This document shows, in pieces, positions 33,661 through 43,825 of a DNA stretch of 64,000 bases. Position 1 is the first letter of the stretch. The number at the start of each line of letters is the position of its first letter. The notes under the pieces are model-generated. The model did no database searches. It saw only the letters and a list, made by a program, of their open reading frames with translations, and was not told the DNA's origin. Source of the stretch: Undibacterium sp. KW1 (GTDB lineage: Bacteria; Pseudomonadota; Gammaproteobacteria; Burkholderiales; Burkholderiaceae_D); the NCBI RefSeq assembly GCF_009937955.1, contig NZ_AP018439.1, forward strand, positions 4,092,001 through 4,156,000, given 5' to 3'. A program made the position numbers and the translations under genes.

Positions 33661-34884
33661 ATGTGTGAACATGACAAACATAGTATTGCATTAACACCAG
33701 AAGCCACACCGGCAGGTTCACGCCGTCGCCGCATCTGGGATTTGACGCATGAATGCCATTGCCCCGTCATCGGTGTCTGCATACCACTGACAACCTTGCG
33801 ACGCATCGTCAACAAGGCCATGAATGGCCAGGCCATTGCCGAAGACTATGAAATCCATGTCGGCGCGATTGCAGAATGTGGTCGCCGCAACCGCCTGTCA
33901 GAAGCCATACAGCAAGAACTGGAGCAACGCTATGCCCGCACCATACAGGAATTCCGTGCGGCAAAAACAGTAGAAGCTGTCACCCGCCTGTGGCTCGCCG
34001 CGATCGACAAAGGCGATGTCGCTGGCGCATTCTGGGCCGCACTGACACACCCGCGTTGCGACGCTGATTTGCAAGATGGCTTATGCCGCGACATGCACAT
34101 GCTGCAGCACCAGGCTGGTGCCAGCGTACGCATCGATATCGCCCGCTTCAATGCCCTGCTTGAACAAAACAAATTGCTGACCCGCGAACTGGGCCGCGTA
34201 CAGGAAAGACATAATCGCGCCCTGGCTGAGAAAACCCGCGAGATAGAAAAACAAAACACCCAGTTGATACAACTGCGTGCAGAAAGCATAGGCAAGGACA
34301 GCAGCATTCACTTCCTCAGTTGCGACATCGCTGCACTAAAAGCAGAAATCCCCGAACTGGAAACCCGCCAGCGCCTGCTCAAGAAAATCGAGCAAATGGC
34401 TGAACGCCAAACCGAAACGGAAAACCTGGTACGCGAGCTAAAGCAAAAACTCACAGAAGCCAGCAAAGCCGCCGCTGACATACAGGAACAGGCAGCCGAG
34501 CAAGGCAGGCAACAGCCAGAAGAAAAAGTCTATCCAATCACCCTGCACCTGAAGCAAAAAACTGTGCTATGTGTAGGTGGCCGCAGCGGCAATGTACCCA
34601 CCTACCGCGACCTCATAGAACGCATAGGCGGCCGCTTCGCCCATCATGATGGTGGCCTCGAAGACAACCAAAGCCTGCTGGACGCCAGCCTGGCCGCCGC
34701 CGACCTCGTCATCTGCCAGACCGGTTGCATCAGCCACACCGCCTACTGGCGCGTCAAGGATTTCTGCAAACGCACCGGCAAACGCTGCGTCTTCGTAGAA
34801 AACCCCAGCGTCTCATCACTTGCACGCGGGTTGGAAAAATTCTCGGAAGATCAAGCCGTACATACAGAAACGGCCAGTCAATAA
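33661..34884 (+). CDS. DUF2325-domain protein with coiled-coil centre
   Basis: 407 residues. The N-terminus has HECHCPVIGVCIPLTTLRRI with several Cys and His. Residues about 150-290 are a long coiled coil (ERHNRALAEKTREIEKQNTQ, LKQKLTEASKAAADIQEQAA). The C-terminal 90 residues match DUF2325 (VLCVGGRSGNVPTYRDLIER, HHDGGLED, ADLVICQTGCISHTAYWRVK and KRCVFVENPSVSSL). DUF2325 proteins occur in heme and iron clusters of betaproteobacteria, but their reaction is undescribed. It is the last gene of the heme operon. Confidence 0.78.
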   Translation: MCEHDKHSIALTPEATPAGSRRRRIWDLTHECHCPVIGVCIPLTTLRRIVNKAMNGQAIAEDYEIHVGAIAECGRRNRLSEAIQQELEQRYARTIQEFRAAKTVEAVTRLWLAAIDKGDVAGAFWAALTHPRCDADLQDGLCRDMHMLQHQAGASVRIDIARFNALLEQNKLLTRELGRVQERHNRALAEKTREIEKQNTQLIQLRAESIGKDSSIHFLSCDIAALKAEIPELETRQRLLKKIEQMAERQTETENLVRELKQKLTEASKAAADIQEQAAEQGRQQPEEKVYPITLHLKQKTVLCVGGRSGNVPTYRDLIERIGGRFAHHDGGLEDNQSLLDASLAAADLVICQTGCISHTAYWRVKDFCKRTGKRCVFVENPSVSSLARGLEKFSEDQAVHTETASQ

Positions 34885-34901
34885 AACCAGCGCAATCCTC
34901 T

Positions 34902-34997
34902 GTAGGAGCGGCGTCAGCCGCGAACAGCAAGTACAGCAATGGTCAGTACTACACATACCCCATGCAGCAAAGTGTTCGCGGCGAAAGCCGCTCCTGC
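34902..34997. repeat. REP-like inverted repeat pair
   Basis: GTAGGAGCGGCGTCAGCCGC (34902 on) and its inverted partner (34973-34997, TGTTCGCGGCGAAAGCCGCT) match over about 22 of 25 bases. This is the common extragenic palindromic GTAGGAGCGGC type. A diverged third half lies at 35861-35886. Confidence 0.7.
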
Positions 34998-35045
34998 GAA
35001 AAAAATCCGGACTCCGGCATTTTCCAACGCCTTATTGATCACAGG

Positions 35046-35657
35046 TCAGTTCTTTTTAATCGCGCCTCTCAAAAGCTCGGTCGGAAAGATATCCGTCATA
35101 AGAACCATCGCTTTTTCTTTTTTTGCGTTTTCTATCATTGCGCCCAAAACACCACCGACAATACCACCAGTGGCTCCTGCTGCAACTGGCGAGGCACCGC
35201 TAGGGTTGCTCAAGGCAATTTGTGTCGCAACTGTTGAAATGTCACCTGATGATCCACTGGCAGGCGAACGATAGCGGCTACCCGAAAATTCATGAGAATA
35301 AATTTTTGATAAAGACTTTGATGCAGGATCGCGTGGCAACCAAAATCCACCATCACGCGTATCCACAATCTTATTGTCCTTCGTATTGATCAGCACCACG
35401 CAATCGTCAGGACCACGATAATAAACCCCACCTTCCGCCTCAAAGACCGGCACGTACACTCCTTTTGTTACACCAACAGCCAAACCAGTATTCCAGCCCA
35501 GACGTGTTTGTAAACTGACGTCTTTATCCAACTCAATAGATGGACGGCCTGGTATAGATGGCTTCAGACTGCTCTTGGAAACATAAGGAAGGTGCCCACA
35601 CCCACCAAGTGCGAGAATGAAAAAAAATAAAACAAATTTGCGAATGATCGTGTTCAT
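35046..35657 (-). CDS. lipoprotein, unknown
   Basis: 203 residues from the ATG at 35657. The signal FVLFFFILALGGC carries a lipobox. The mature part is beta-rich with YYRGPDDCVVLINTKDNKIV and a conserved-looking DTRDGGFWLPRDPASKSLSK. The C-terminus has a glycine-zipper-like hydrophobic stretch, SPVAAGATGGIVGGVLGAMI, as in outer-membrane proteins. No family recognised. It is convergent with the heme operon. Confidence 0.6.
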   Translation of the reverse strand: MNTIIRKFVLFFFILALGGCGHLPYVSKSSLKPSIPGRPSIELDKDVSLQTRLGWNTGLAVGVTKGVYVPVFEAEGGVYYRGPDDCVVLINTKDNKIVDTRDGGFWLPRDPASKSLSKIYSHEFSGSRYRSPASGSSGDISTVATQIALSNPSGASPVAAGATGGIVGGVLGAMIENAKKEKAMVLMTDIFPTELLRGAIKKN

Positions 35658-35860
35658 TAAGATGAGAGAGTAAAGAGGCATGAATGCACTGATTGAAAAG
35701 TCATGTTTTTTTGGCTATCGATATAGCCGGGCGGAGTATGCCAGCTTATTAATTCCAGCGCCATACCCTGTGCCTGAAGCAAAAACTCCCTGGTGCACAA
35801 GTGGCCACAGCGGCAAAGTGAAAAATGACCGCGGCCTCACGATAAAACGAGTCTGTTCTT

Positions 35861-35930
35861 GCTGGAGTGGCTTCAGTCGCGAACAGCAATGCCAGCACTA
35901 CGCATCGCTGCTGCAGTCGCTTTTACGAAA
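35861..35930. repeat. diverged REP-like half repeat; rest of 35682-35956 holds no gene
   Basis: GCTGGAGTGGCTTCAGTCGC then GAACAGC resembles the REP-like unit at 34902. No promoter, terminator or coding signal was convincing in the surrounding 275 bp; the forward frame 35680-36228 is a shadow of the next gene. Confidence 0.4.
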
Positions 35931-35956
35931 AATCAACACCATCAACAGTGAGTACC

Positions 35957-37018
35957 TCACTTCAACACATCAGCCGCATCCACAATATCAACACCCTGCA
36001 TCTGCCCCAGCCAGTGATCAAACCAGGGTTTGTGCGAAACACCGACGACAGACAACACACGTGCACCCGGGCGTTCACGGAAAGTCTCGCGGATATTGGC
36101 AACCATGCGCATATTACGTATCTCCCAGCCAGCTACCCATATCTGCGGATAGCCTTCTGGCGATTTGGCACGCATGGCAGCGGCGACATTCGCCTCAGCA
36201 TAAATCCGCAAGCCTTCTGGTTCGCTGATATAGCGGTACAAGGGCAAAAGCTCGCTGGCCTGCATCAACTCCACTTCATGTTTTTTTCGCAGGTTCATAT
36301 CTTGATTACCTGCCGCCCAGGCAGACTCTATGGAATGCACAAAAACCTTGATATCCACCACATCAATACGGTCACCAGTATGGTTATCCACGGCATGGAC
36401 ACGCTGCAAGCCCAGGCGTGCAGCCAGTTGCGCAGCAATCAGGTAGTTTTCATTATTGCGTTTTCCTGCCTGAATGAGCTTTTCTACCAAGGCCTCATTC
36501 AAGCCATCACCCGCATGGCGCTCCGCCTCTGGCAATTGCAACCATTGCACATAGGCCGATGCCGTATCATACGAAGCCAGGAACAAGGCCGCGAGACGAC
36601 GGCGTTGCGCTGGCTTTACCTGCATTGCCTGCCCAGGCCATGCTTTCAACAATTTGTCTGCTTCAGCCATCGCCGCAGGTGCATCCAGGCCCGTAGCCAG
36701 CCTGGCAGCTTCGTTCGATGCGCAATAGTCAGCACCAAATCTGGCGACATGGCGGGCGGCCATATCACATTCTTCACCAGACTCGGTTTCTATCGTAATA
36801 ATCTCTGGTTTGAATTTCGCCAGCTTATCGAGAACACCGCCCAGCGATGCAGGATTGAAGCTGGCTGGCATGCTACGCAAATGCACAGTCCCTAGCACCA
36901 GCACCTTTGCACGAGGCCCGGTCATATCACGATCGAGCGCCGTCAAATCAAGCTGCGCCTGCGCCAGAACTGGCATCACTGCGCCTGCAAACAAAATCCG
37001 TTTTGCCCATTGTTCCAT
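35957..37018 (-). CDS. DUF5694-like protein (TraB/ChaN-like superfamily), secreted
   Basis: 353 residues with an N-terminal signal (AKRILFAGAVMPVLAQA). Motifs: VLVLGTVHLRS near residue 40, then KPEIITIETESGEECDMAAR, a central helix-rich part, VHAVDNHTGDRIDV and the C-terminal GARVLSVVGVSHKPWFDHW. This G-x-x-H...E...GVSHK pattern is shared by TraB, ChaN and erythromycin-esterase-like proteins. The exact reaction is unknown. It is transcribed alone toward the lipoprotein gene. Confidence 0.7.
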   Translation of the reverse strand: MEQWAKRILFAGAVMPVLAQAQLDLTALDRDMTGPRAKVLVLGTVHLRSMPASFNPASLGGVLDKLAKFKPEIITIETESGEECDMAARHVARFGADYCASNEAARLATGLDAPAAMAEADKLLKAWPGQAMQVKPAQRRRLAALFLASYDTASAYVQWLQLPEAERHAGDGLNEALVEKLIQAGKRNNENYLIAAQLAARLGLQRVHAVDNHTGDRIDVVDIKVFVHSIESAWAAGNQDMNLRKKHEVELMQASELLPLYRYISEPEGLRIYAEANVAAAMRAKSPEGYPQIWVAGWEIRNMRMVANIRETFRERPGARVLSVVGVSHKPWFDHWLGQMQGVDIVDAADVLK

Positions 37019-37196
37019 GTAATTTCCCCAGATTGATTAAATCTCGCGAATGTAAGGCATAGCGTGGGGGTGAACAAGAAGAAGAGGACAGGATGCAGTT
37101 ACAGCAGTCTGGAATGCAAAAACGGCAGAACAGGACGAAGTGCTAATAGTATCCGTTTCGTGAGGACACCAGAGCTATCGCTCAATTGCAGTGCAC

Positions 37197-38117
37197 TCAA
37201 ATCAACTCTATACTCTGCAAATTCAAATAACTACTCTCCCGTATCGTCGTCACAAAATCACTCAGATACGCCTTGGCCGACAAATCAGGCAGGCAGGCAG
37301 CATACAGCCTGCCAGTCAAACCATCCGCAGTAATGCGCTTGGGCAGCACATAGTCACGGTTCACATAATTTTGTGCTGCCCACACTGGCAAAGTGGCGAT
37401 GCCGCGCTTGCTGGCGACCAGTTGCAGCATGGCGACTGTCAACTCGGTCGTGCGGCGTGTGGTATCTATACCAGCGGGCTTCAAGACCTGACGTACCACG
37501 TCCAGCATGTCGTCAGGCACAGGATAGGTGATCAGGGTATCAGTCGCAAAGTCCTGCGCCACCAGATAATCGCGCGTTGCCAGCGCATGGTCTTTGGCAA
37601 TCAAGGCAATGATCTCGAAGCGGAACAAGGGATGGTAAGCCACGCTCTCATCCGCATCCATTTCTGACACAATCGCCACATCCGCCTTGTGGCTGTACAG
37701 CAACCCTACCGGGTCCGCCTGGAAGCCGGACACGATATCCAGCTCCACCTCAGGCCAGCGCTGGCGGAATAAATCCATCGCGGGCATGAGCCAGTCAAAG
37801 CAGGTATGGCATTCAACCGCGATACGCAATTGACCCGCCACACCCTGGGCCATGCGTGCGAGGTCGCGCTCGCAATTGGCCACCTGCGGCAGAACACTGT
37901 CTGCCAGTTGCAGCAGGCGCTCACCCGCAGGCGTGAAGCGTATAGGTGTGGTCTTGCGCTCGAACAAGGGTGTGCCGTGATGCTCTTCCAGCAACTTGAT
38001 CTGGTGCGACAGTGCTGATTGCGTGACATTCAGCAGAACGGCGGCACGCAATAAATTGCCAGACTCACGCAGGGCATGCAGGGTTTTCAGGTGGCGTAGC
38101 TCTAGTATGGATTGCAT
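37197..38117 (-). CDS. metR: MetR, LysR-type activator of methionine biosynthesis
   Basis: 306 residues. The N-terminal helix-turn-helix LRHLKTLHALRESGNLLRAA then VLLNVTQSALSHQIKLLEEH is of LysR type, with the MetR-like variant TQSALSHQ. The effector domain carries VAGQLRIAVECHTCFDWLMP, typical of MetR, which senses homocysteine. It is divergent from metE, with a MetR site between them. Confidence 0.9.
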   Translation of the reverse strand: MQSILELRHLKTLHALRESGNLLRAAVLLNVTQSALSHQIKLLEEHHGTPLFERKTTPIRFTPAGERLLQLADSVLPQVANCERDLARMAQGVAGQLRIAVECHTCFDWLMPAMDLFRQRWPEVELDIVSGFQADPVGLLYSHKADVAIVSEMDADESVAYHPLFRFEIIALIAKDHALATRDYLVAQDFATDTLITYPVPDDMLDVVRQVLKPAGIDTTRRTTELTVAMLQLVASKRGIATLPVWAAQNYVNRDYVLPKRITADGLTGRLYAACLPDLSAKAYLSDFVTTIRESSYLNLQSIELI

Positions 38118-38143
38118 GATCTCAGAGCCTTAGGGCTCCATTA

Positions 38144-38156
38144 TGAATAAAATTCA
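38144..38156 (+). promoter_or_regulatory. MetR-binding site between metR and metE
   Basis: TGAATAAAATTCA exactly fits the MetR consensus TGAA-N5-TTCA. It lies 27 bp upstream of metR and about 150 bp upstream of metE. A second, weaker TGAA...TTC sequence lies at 38181-38197. Confidence 0.7.
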
Positions 38157-38220
38157 AGATGATTCTTAAAATATGTCGTTTGAATCATAGTCAATTCTAA
38201 CTCATCATGCTACCACCCAT

Positions 38221-38284
38221 AGGACTTTTGCAAAATTCCCCCAGCCGGCGCCTTAGTGCAGCCAGGTAGTTTTGCATAAGTCCT
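38221..38284. repeat. 64-bp palindromic element in the metE leader
   Basis: AGGACTTTTGCAAAA (38221-38235) is inverted as TTTTGCATAAGTCCT (38270-38284) around a GC-rich centre. The outer arms end 20 bp before the metE start. It looks like a miniature palindromic repeat, and as RNA it would form a long hairpin just upstream of the ribosome-binding site. Confidence 0.5.
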
Positions 38285-38304
38285 CCCACGATAGGAGAAA
38301 TGAA

Positions 38305-40605
38305 ATGACAACAGCACACACTCTGGGCTTCCCCCGCATCGGCGCCCAAAGAGAATTGAAATTCGCACAAGAATCCTTCTGGCGCGACGATATCACCGAA
38401 GCCACCCTGCATGAAACCGGTGCCGATTTGCGCGCCCGCCATTGGGGTTTGCAAAAGCAGGCAGGCCTCGATTTTGTCAGCGTTGGTGACTTTGCCTGGT
38501 ATGACCAGATCTTGAACACCCTGGCCCTGCTGGGTGCCCTGCCCACGCGCTTTGGCTTTGATGCAAAAAACCTGAGTCTGGCAGACTACTACGTCGCCGC
38601 CCGTGGCAACCCCCAGCACTTTGCGATGGAAATGACCAAATGGTTTGATACCAACTACCATTATCTCGTACCAGAGTGGACAGCCGACACCAGCTTTGAT
38701 GGCGGCACAGACTGGCTGTTTGAAGAACTCGCACAAGCCCAGTCCCTGGGCCACAAAGCCAAAGCCACCCTGGTTGGCCCCCTGACCCTGCTCTACCTTG
38801 GCAAGATCAAAAATGGCCTGGACATCAAACTCGACTTACTACCCAAAATCATCCCCGCCTACCAGCGCCTGCTGGCCCGCCTGCAAGAGCAAGGCGTGGA
38901 ATGGGTGCAGATTGATGAACCTATCCTGGCACTGGATCTCGACAATGCCTGGCTGGATGCTTTTGTGCTGGCCTACAATGCCCTCGCACAAAACACACCC
39001 AAATTGCTGCTATCGACTTACTTTGAATCAGTGCAGGAACGCGCCGCCCTGCTGCATGCCCTGCCTGTCGCTGGCATTCACCTGGACCTGGTACGCGCTC
39101 CTCAGCAATTACCTGCATTGCTGGCCAACTGGCCGCAAGACCGCGTATTGTCCGCCGGTGTCATCGATGGCCGCAATATCTGGCGGGCAGACCTGACAGG
39201 CTTGCTGGCCAGCCTGCAAACCGCCCACGCGCAATTGGGCGACAACTTGTGGCTGGCCGCAAGTTGCTCTCTGCTGCATGTACCGGTGGATCTCGCAGCA
39301 GAGACAGCACTCGATGCAGAAACCCTGAGCTGGCTGGCCTTTGCCACGCAAAAACTTGATGAAATCGTCGCCCTGAAACAAGTCCTGAACGGCAATGCCG
39401 CCAGCGTCGCCCATCAATTCAAAGCCGCCGACCAGGCCATCGCCAGCCGCCGCACCTCAGTACGCATCCACAACCCCATTGTACAAAAACGCCTGGCTGC
39501 GGTTACAGAACAGGATGTCACCCGCCACCATGCTTTTGCAAGCCGCATCAGCGAACAGCAAAAGCGTTTTGCGCTGCCCCTGTTCCCGACCACCAGCATA
39601 GGTTCCTTCCCGCAAACCAAGACCATACGCCAGGCCCGCGCAGCGTATAAACGTGGTGACTTGTCGCACCTCGAATACCTCGAAGCCATGCGCGCAGAAA
39701 TCCGCCTGGTCGTTGAGCAACAAGAAAAGCTGGACATCGACGTACTGGTGCATGGCGAACCAGAGCGCAATGACATGGTTGAATATTTCGGTGAACAACT
39801 TTGGGGTTATGGCTTCACCCTGAACGGCTGGGTACAAAGCTATGGCTCACGCTGCGTCAAACCGCCATTCATCTATGGCGACGTGTACAGGCCAGAAGCC
39901 ATGACAGTCAGCTGGAGCGAATACGCCCAGAGCCTCACCAGCAAACCCATGAAAGGCATGCTCACCGGCCCCGTCACCATGCTGCAATGGTCCTTCGTGC
40001 GCGATGACCAGCCACGCTCCACCACCGCCCTGCAAATCGCCCTGGCGCTGCGCGATGAAGTTGCCGACCTCGAAAAAGCAGGCATAGGCATGATACAGAT
40101 AGACGAACCCGCCTTTCGCGAAGGCCTGCCACTGAAACAGCAAGACTGGTCCGCCTACCTCGACTGGGCTGTGCGCGCCTTCAAATTGAGTTCTGCCGTC
40201 GTCAGGGACGATACGCAAATCCATACCCACATGTGCTATTCAGAATTCAACGACATCCTGCCGTGGATAGCCGCCATGGATGCTGACGTCATCACCATAG
40301 AAACCTCACGCTCGGATATGGAATTGCTCGACGGCTTCGGCGACTTCGCCTACCCCAACGACATAGGCCCCGGCGTGTATGACATCCATTCGCCACGCGT
40401 ACCCAAAGTCAGCGAAATGCAAAGGTTGCTACAAAAAGCCCGCAACGTCCTCCCCGACGCCCGCCTCTGGGTCAACCCCGACTGCGGCCTCAAAACCCGC
40501 GACTGGCCAGAGACCATCGCTGCTCTGGAAAACATGGTGCAGGCAGCCAAGTTGTTAAGAGCGACCGTGGCGGCGGATGATGAAGAGCATCAGGATTGCT
40601 GCTGA
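38305..40605 (+). CDS. metE: cobalamin-independent methionine synthase
   Basis: 766 residues from the ATG at 38305 (AGGAGA upstream). It makes methionine from homocysteine and methyl-tetrahydrofolate. The N-terminus [21 protein letters not shown] and the C-terminal half [20 protein letters not shown] are typical. The zinc-binding residues are present: [11 protein letters not shown] (His and Cys), the Glu in TIETSRS and the Cys of [11 protein letters not shown]. It is under MetR and likely homocysteine control. Confidence 0.96.
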   Translation: MTTAHTLGFPRIGAQRELKFAQESFWRDDITEATLHETGADLRARHWGLQKQAGLDFVSVGDFAWYDQILNTLALLGALPTRFGFDAKNLSLADYYVAARGNPQHFAMEMTKWFDTNYHYLVPEWTADTSFDGGTDWLFEELAQAQSLGHKAKATLVGPLTLLYLGKIKNGLDIKLDLLPKIIPAYQRLLARLQEQGVEWVQIDEPILALDLDNAWLDAFVLAYNALAQNTPKLLLSTYFESVQERAALLHALPVAGIHLDLVRAPQQLPALLANWPQDRVLSAGVIDGRNIWRADLTGLLASLQTAHAQLGDNLWLAASCSLLHVPVDLAAETALDAETLSWLAFATQKLDEIVALKQVLNGNAASVAHQFKAADQAIASRRTSVRIHNPIVQKRLAAVTEQDVTRHHAFASRISEQQKRFALPLFPTTSIGSFPQTKTIRQARAAYKRGDLSHLEYLEAMRAEIRLVVEQQEKLDIDVLVHGEPERNDMVEYFGEQLWGYGFTLNGWVQSYGSRCVKPPFIYGDVYRPEAMTVSWSEYAQSLTSKPMKGMLTGPVTMLQWSFVRDDQPRSTTALQIALALRDEVADLEKAGIGMIQIDEPAFREGLPLKQQDWSAYLDWAVRAFKLSSAVVRDDTQIHTHMCYSEFNDILPWIAAMDADVITIETSRSDMELLDGFGDFAYPNDIGPGVYDIHSPRVPKVSEMQRLLQKARNVLPDARLWVNPDCGLKTRDWPETIAALENMVQAAKLLRATVAADDEEHQDCC

Positions 40606-40640
40606 TGAGTTTTTGTCAGCTGGTTTGATTTGATCTAAGG

Positions 40641-40680
40641 GGCACATGCTCACTTTATTGTGAGCATGTGCCTTTATATT
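40641..40680 (+). terminator. rho-independent terminator after metE
   Basis: A perfect 13-bp stem (40641-40653 with 40660-40672, loop TTTATT) is followed by TTTATATTTTTT. The following 280 bp to 40966 show no gene I can support. Confidence 0.85.
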
Positions 40681-40966
40681 TTTTAATCTTGTAGCTAGTG
40701 CGACTTAATACGGATGGCACAATAGTGTTTGAACAGGGAAAAATTACTGTCAAGCTTTTGGGAAATCGCTTTAACACAACTGTCTGAGTACGCATCATAT
40801 AAGAAATAAGCTTGCGCTTTCTCGCATTTTTTCCAAAATCAGCAAGCATTAGCTTGCATACAAATATCTGGTACAGTACTGAAAAAATTCACGTTTATAA
40901 GCGGATCCACTTTCACTTCGTCAGCAATTACCCAGTCTTTTAACCCACCTAAACTGTAATCGAAGC

Positions 40967-42316
40967 ATGATGGCTATAGCAGAATTTATTATCTACTCAA
41001 TTGTCGGTATAGTTTTGCTCGCTATCATTGTAACAATCTCCATTCCGTTTTTTTTGTTAAAAGGATTGGCAAGAGTCATTGGTATCATATGTGTTGTTGG
41101 AATCTGGACATATTTATATCATACCAAGCTAAATACTCATGATCCTGAGTTACAGCGCAGGATCTCTGCTCAAAAAATCTGTGAAACTGAACTCAGTACG
41201 CTACCAGATTCGATCGTGATTGAAAATTTTACTGATGAGGGCGCGGCATTGCGTGTGAATGCTTTAATTAATCTTTTTAAAGAGCGCAAATTATCGTTTG
41301 TAGAGATCAAAGTTCATAGCGATGAAAGAGGAAGATCTTACATTGCTTATCCAATAGGTGATGGAGAATCTCATTGGCTTGTGAACGGCGAAGCAGGAAG
41401 TTATGCAAAACTGGAATTAAGCAACAAAGGCGACCCTGATTGCGCACACCTCCCATCAAGTGTTGCGAACTCTATCGACAAAGTTCCTTTTTTGCCAGAC
41501 ACCTGCATGAGAATTACGTACGCATCACAACCAACTTCCAATTACCGCCTTAACTTGATTCCTGCTACCAAAGTCAATTATGGAGCTTGGGTACTTCTAG
41601 ATCAGAAAGCTGGCAAAGAGCTTACCAGACTTACCACAACTGACTCAGAAAATCATATTAGTTCTGGCCGGGCAACCAGTCTTATTGGCAAGCGCGATAC
41701 AGATTGCAGGTCTCCACACGCAGTGATCGCCGATAGACTAATTGGTGCTGCTTCATTCGATAAAAAATCTCAAGTTTTGAATAGCAGGACAGTAGATGCT
41801 GAAGTAGATATGTCCAAGGAAGATATCAACAACTATCCATTGTTGGGAGCATCGCTCAAAGTCGATTGGTCTTCAACAGATGAAAAATTGAGTACATGGC
41901 GCTATAGCCCACAATTGAGTCATGAACTTTGGTCGGAAATGATTATCCAAGCAATGGTTCACGATCACAGCAACTATGGTAAATTACTTTTGGATTGGAA
42001 ATCGCACGAGCTCATTTCATTGCGTGTGACGCAGGAAAAAAACCCGTATCCATGGGAATCATTTGCTCTTGGAGATGGATTTATTGTCCTCTCCCAGAAA
42101 TCCGGCTGGTCTACACGCCAAGAAAATGTATTGGCTAGATTTTCAAAGACAGGAAAGTTAATATGGGTCTTGCGCGTGCCCACTCCTGCAGGCTCATCGG
42201 AAAAATGCAGCACTTCCTGGCCTCAAGCTGTATATATAGAAAACAATGACTTTATTTTGGATATGCGCTGCAATCGTTGGAAAATTCCAGTAACGGCGCT
42301 ACCTCAACCTTTATAA
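40967..42316 (+). CDS. membrane-anchored protein, unknown
   Basis: 449 residues. Two N-terminal hydrophobic segments (IAEFIIYSIVGIVLLAIIVT and LARVIGIICVVGIWTYLY) anchor it. The rest is a soluble, probably periplasmic domain with several Cys (DPDCAHL, DTCMRITYA, SEKCSTSW, MRCNRWKI) and repeated beta strands. I do not recognise it. The C-terminal part LGDGFIVLSQKSGWSTRQEN then LARFSKTGKLIWVLRVP looks like a beta-propeller blade. It is lower in GC than metE; possibly acquired. Confidence 0.6.
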   Translation: MMAIAEFIIYSIVGIVLLAIIVTISIPFFLLKGLARVIGIICVVGIWTYLYHTKLNTHDPELQRRISAQKICETELSTLPDSIVIENFTDEGAALRVNALINLFKERKLSFVEIKVHSDERGRSYIAYPIGDGESHWLVNGEAGSYAKLELSNKGDPDCAHLPSSVANSIDKVPFLPDTCMRITYASQPTSNYRLNLIPATKVNYGAWVLLDQKAGKELTRLTTTDSENHISSGRATSLIGKRDTDCRSPHAVIADRLIGAASFDKKSQVLNSRTVDAEVDMSKEDINNYPLLGASLKVDWSSTDEKLSTWRYSPQLSHELWSEMIIQAMVHDHSNYGKLLLDWKSHELISLRVTQEKNPYPWESFALGDGFIVLSQKSGWSTRQENVLARFSKTGKLIWVLRVPTPAGSSEKCSTSWPQAVYIENNDFILDMRCNRWKIPVTALPQPL

Positions 42317-42497
42317 AATTTTGTCTGTCCATTTATAGAAATAAGGAGTTATCCCCGCAAAAAATCACATAGTAGAAATTGCATACAGCCTCCCACAATT
42401 TCCGCTAATAGCTATGTTCGCACTCTTTCAATATGTGACTTACATAGACTTAGCTTTAAAAATCGAGATAATTAAGAAACGATCAGTTACCTCGTTA

Positions 42498-43823
42498 CTA
42501 ATTGACCTCCGACAAAAACCTTACCCGCTGCCTGAGCATCCCATCCCGGATACTGCTCCATATCTGCTCAGGAAAATGTACTGGCAATTCGTGCTCAACC
42601 TGCGCCAAGGCATCTGGTACATGTTGAACCAGTCGCTGCATTTGCGCAAAACCATCCACGACACCTGTCTGCGCGGCCAGTCCCTGCCAATGCCGCACAT
42701 GCATCTCACTCATTTTGAAGTGCGCATTCTTTGACCTCAAAGCCATAGCCATCTTGATTTTCTTTTCCTGCAATTGATTGGCACCACGCCCTATCACCGG
42801 CCAGGCTGACAGAATATCGTACATGAGTGTCAATCGGTATTCACCACCGGCGAGCAGAGCAATTGAGAAATTCTTGGCGTGACCATCGGTTGCTGCCAGC
42901 AACCAGAATGCCAGATTCATCAATACAAAATTCAGCTTGTCTTTGGCAGCGCTGACACTGCCTTCCAGTATATGCAGACACTGCGCCATGCCTGGTCCGC
43001 CATCGGTTTCATATTTATTGTCCGGAGCAACCCCACTGGCCTGACAAAAATCTTCTTGCGGCAATCTGGCTATCCAGTCCTGCCCTATCCATTTCCTGTC
43101 GAAACGTTCAACCACCAAAACTTTTTGCGTGCCAAATCGCGCAATCTCAGCTTTAGCTACGTCAAATCCCAGTGTTGCCATGATACGCATGCACACCCAT
43201 TCGTTTTCTATGGAACCAGACATATCGGCACGCATGCCACCAATCAAGCCCAAAGGCAGTTTCAGGATATGTGTTGTCGGTGTTGCGCCATGGGGTAAAT
43301 GCCATTGTCCCTGATACCATAGCAGGGCTGTTTTTTCCTGTGCGCCTGCCAGTGAAATGCGGAAGTCATTGATGATATTGCCGTCACCTTCATCGCTGGT
43401 CACATTCAGCAATAATTTTTCGACTTCACTGTCTGTCAGTCTGGTCGCGGCAATTGTATTAAAGCCCTCAGGCTTTACATCTGGCGGTAAAATTTGTACA
43501 GCACCTATGCAATCACGACCCAATGCTTCCAGCAAGTCTGGCACATTTGTGGACGCGAGTTGATAGCGATGACTTATGCGTTGCCTGATTTTTTTATTGT
43601 CCGGCAAAAGATTGTCGAAGTAGTTTTTTACCGCCGGGCCACGCAAGATGCTCTGGCCTGCAGTTATAGGTAAAGAGAGTGAAAGAGGACGAGCAGCAGC
43701 CGATTTGATCCAGCTTTCTGCATACTCGAATTGATGTGTATCAGTACGATCCCAACTCCACACACCAACCAGTAAACCGTTCATCCAGACATTGAGTGAG
43801 CGATGAATACGAGACTTATTCAT
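42498..43823 (-). CDS. hipA: HipA-family serine/threonine kinase toxin
   Basis: 441 residues. Known HipA features are present: N-terminal VWMNGLLVGVW and SIL-type LSLSLPITAGQSILRGPAVK NYFDNLLP, the ATP-site FRISLAGAQEKTALLWY, the catalytic Asp in ATDGHAKNFSI and the second metal-binding Asp in YDILSAWP. In E. coli HipA phosphorylates GltX and induces persistence; this one should act similarly, but its substrate is unknown. It begins 2 bp after hipB, as in hipBA operons. Confidence 0.92.
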   Translation of the reverse strand: MNKSRIHRSLNVWMNGLLVGVWSWDRTDTHQFEYAESWIKSAAARPLSLSLPITAGQSILRGPAVKNYFDNLLPDNKKIRQRISHRYQLASTNVPDLLEALGRDCIGAVQILPPDVKPEGFNTIAATRLTDSEVEKLLLNVTSDEGDGNIINDFRISLAGAQEKTALLWYQGQWHLPHGATPTTHILKLPLGLIGGMRADMSGSIENEWVCMRIMATLGFDVAKAEIARFGTQKVLVVERFDRKWIGQDWIARLPQEDFCQASGVAPDNKYETDGGPGMAQCLHILEGSVSAAKDKLNFVLMNLAFWLLAATDGHAKNFSIALLAGGEYRLTLMYDILSAWPVIGRGANQLQEKKIKMAMALRSKNAHFKMSEMHVRHWQGLAAQTGVVDGFAQMQRLVQHVPDALAQVEHELPVHFPEQIWSSIRDGMLRQRVRFLSEVN

Positions 43824-43825
43824 GA

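Noticed and set aside
35680..36895. Forward frames over the DUF5694-like gene
   Set aside because: Shadows; the minus-strand protein has a signal peptide and conserved motifs.
40655..40849. 64-codon minus-strand frame after metE
   Set aside because: It overlaps the metE terminator and has no coding features.
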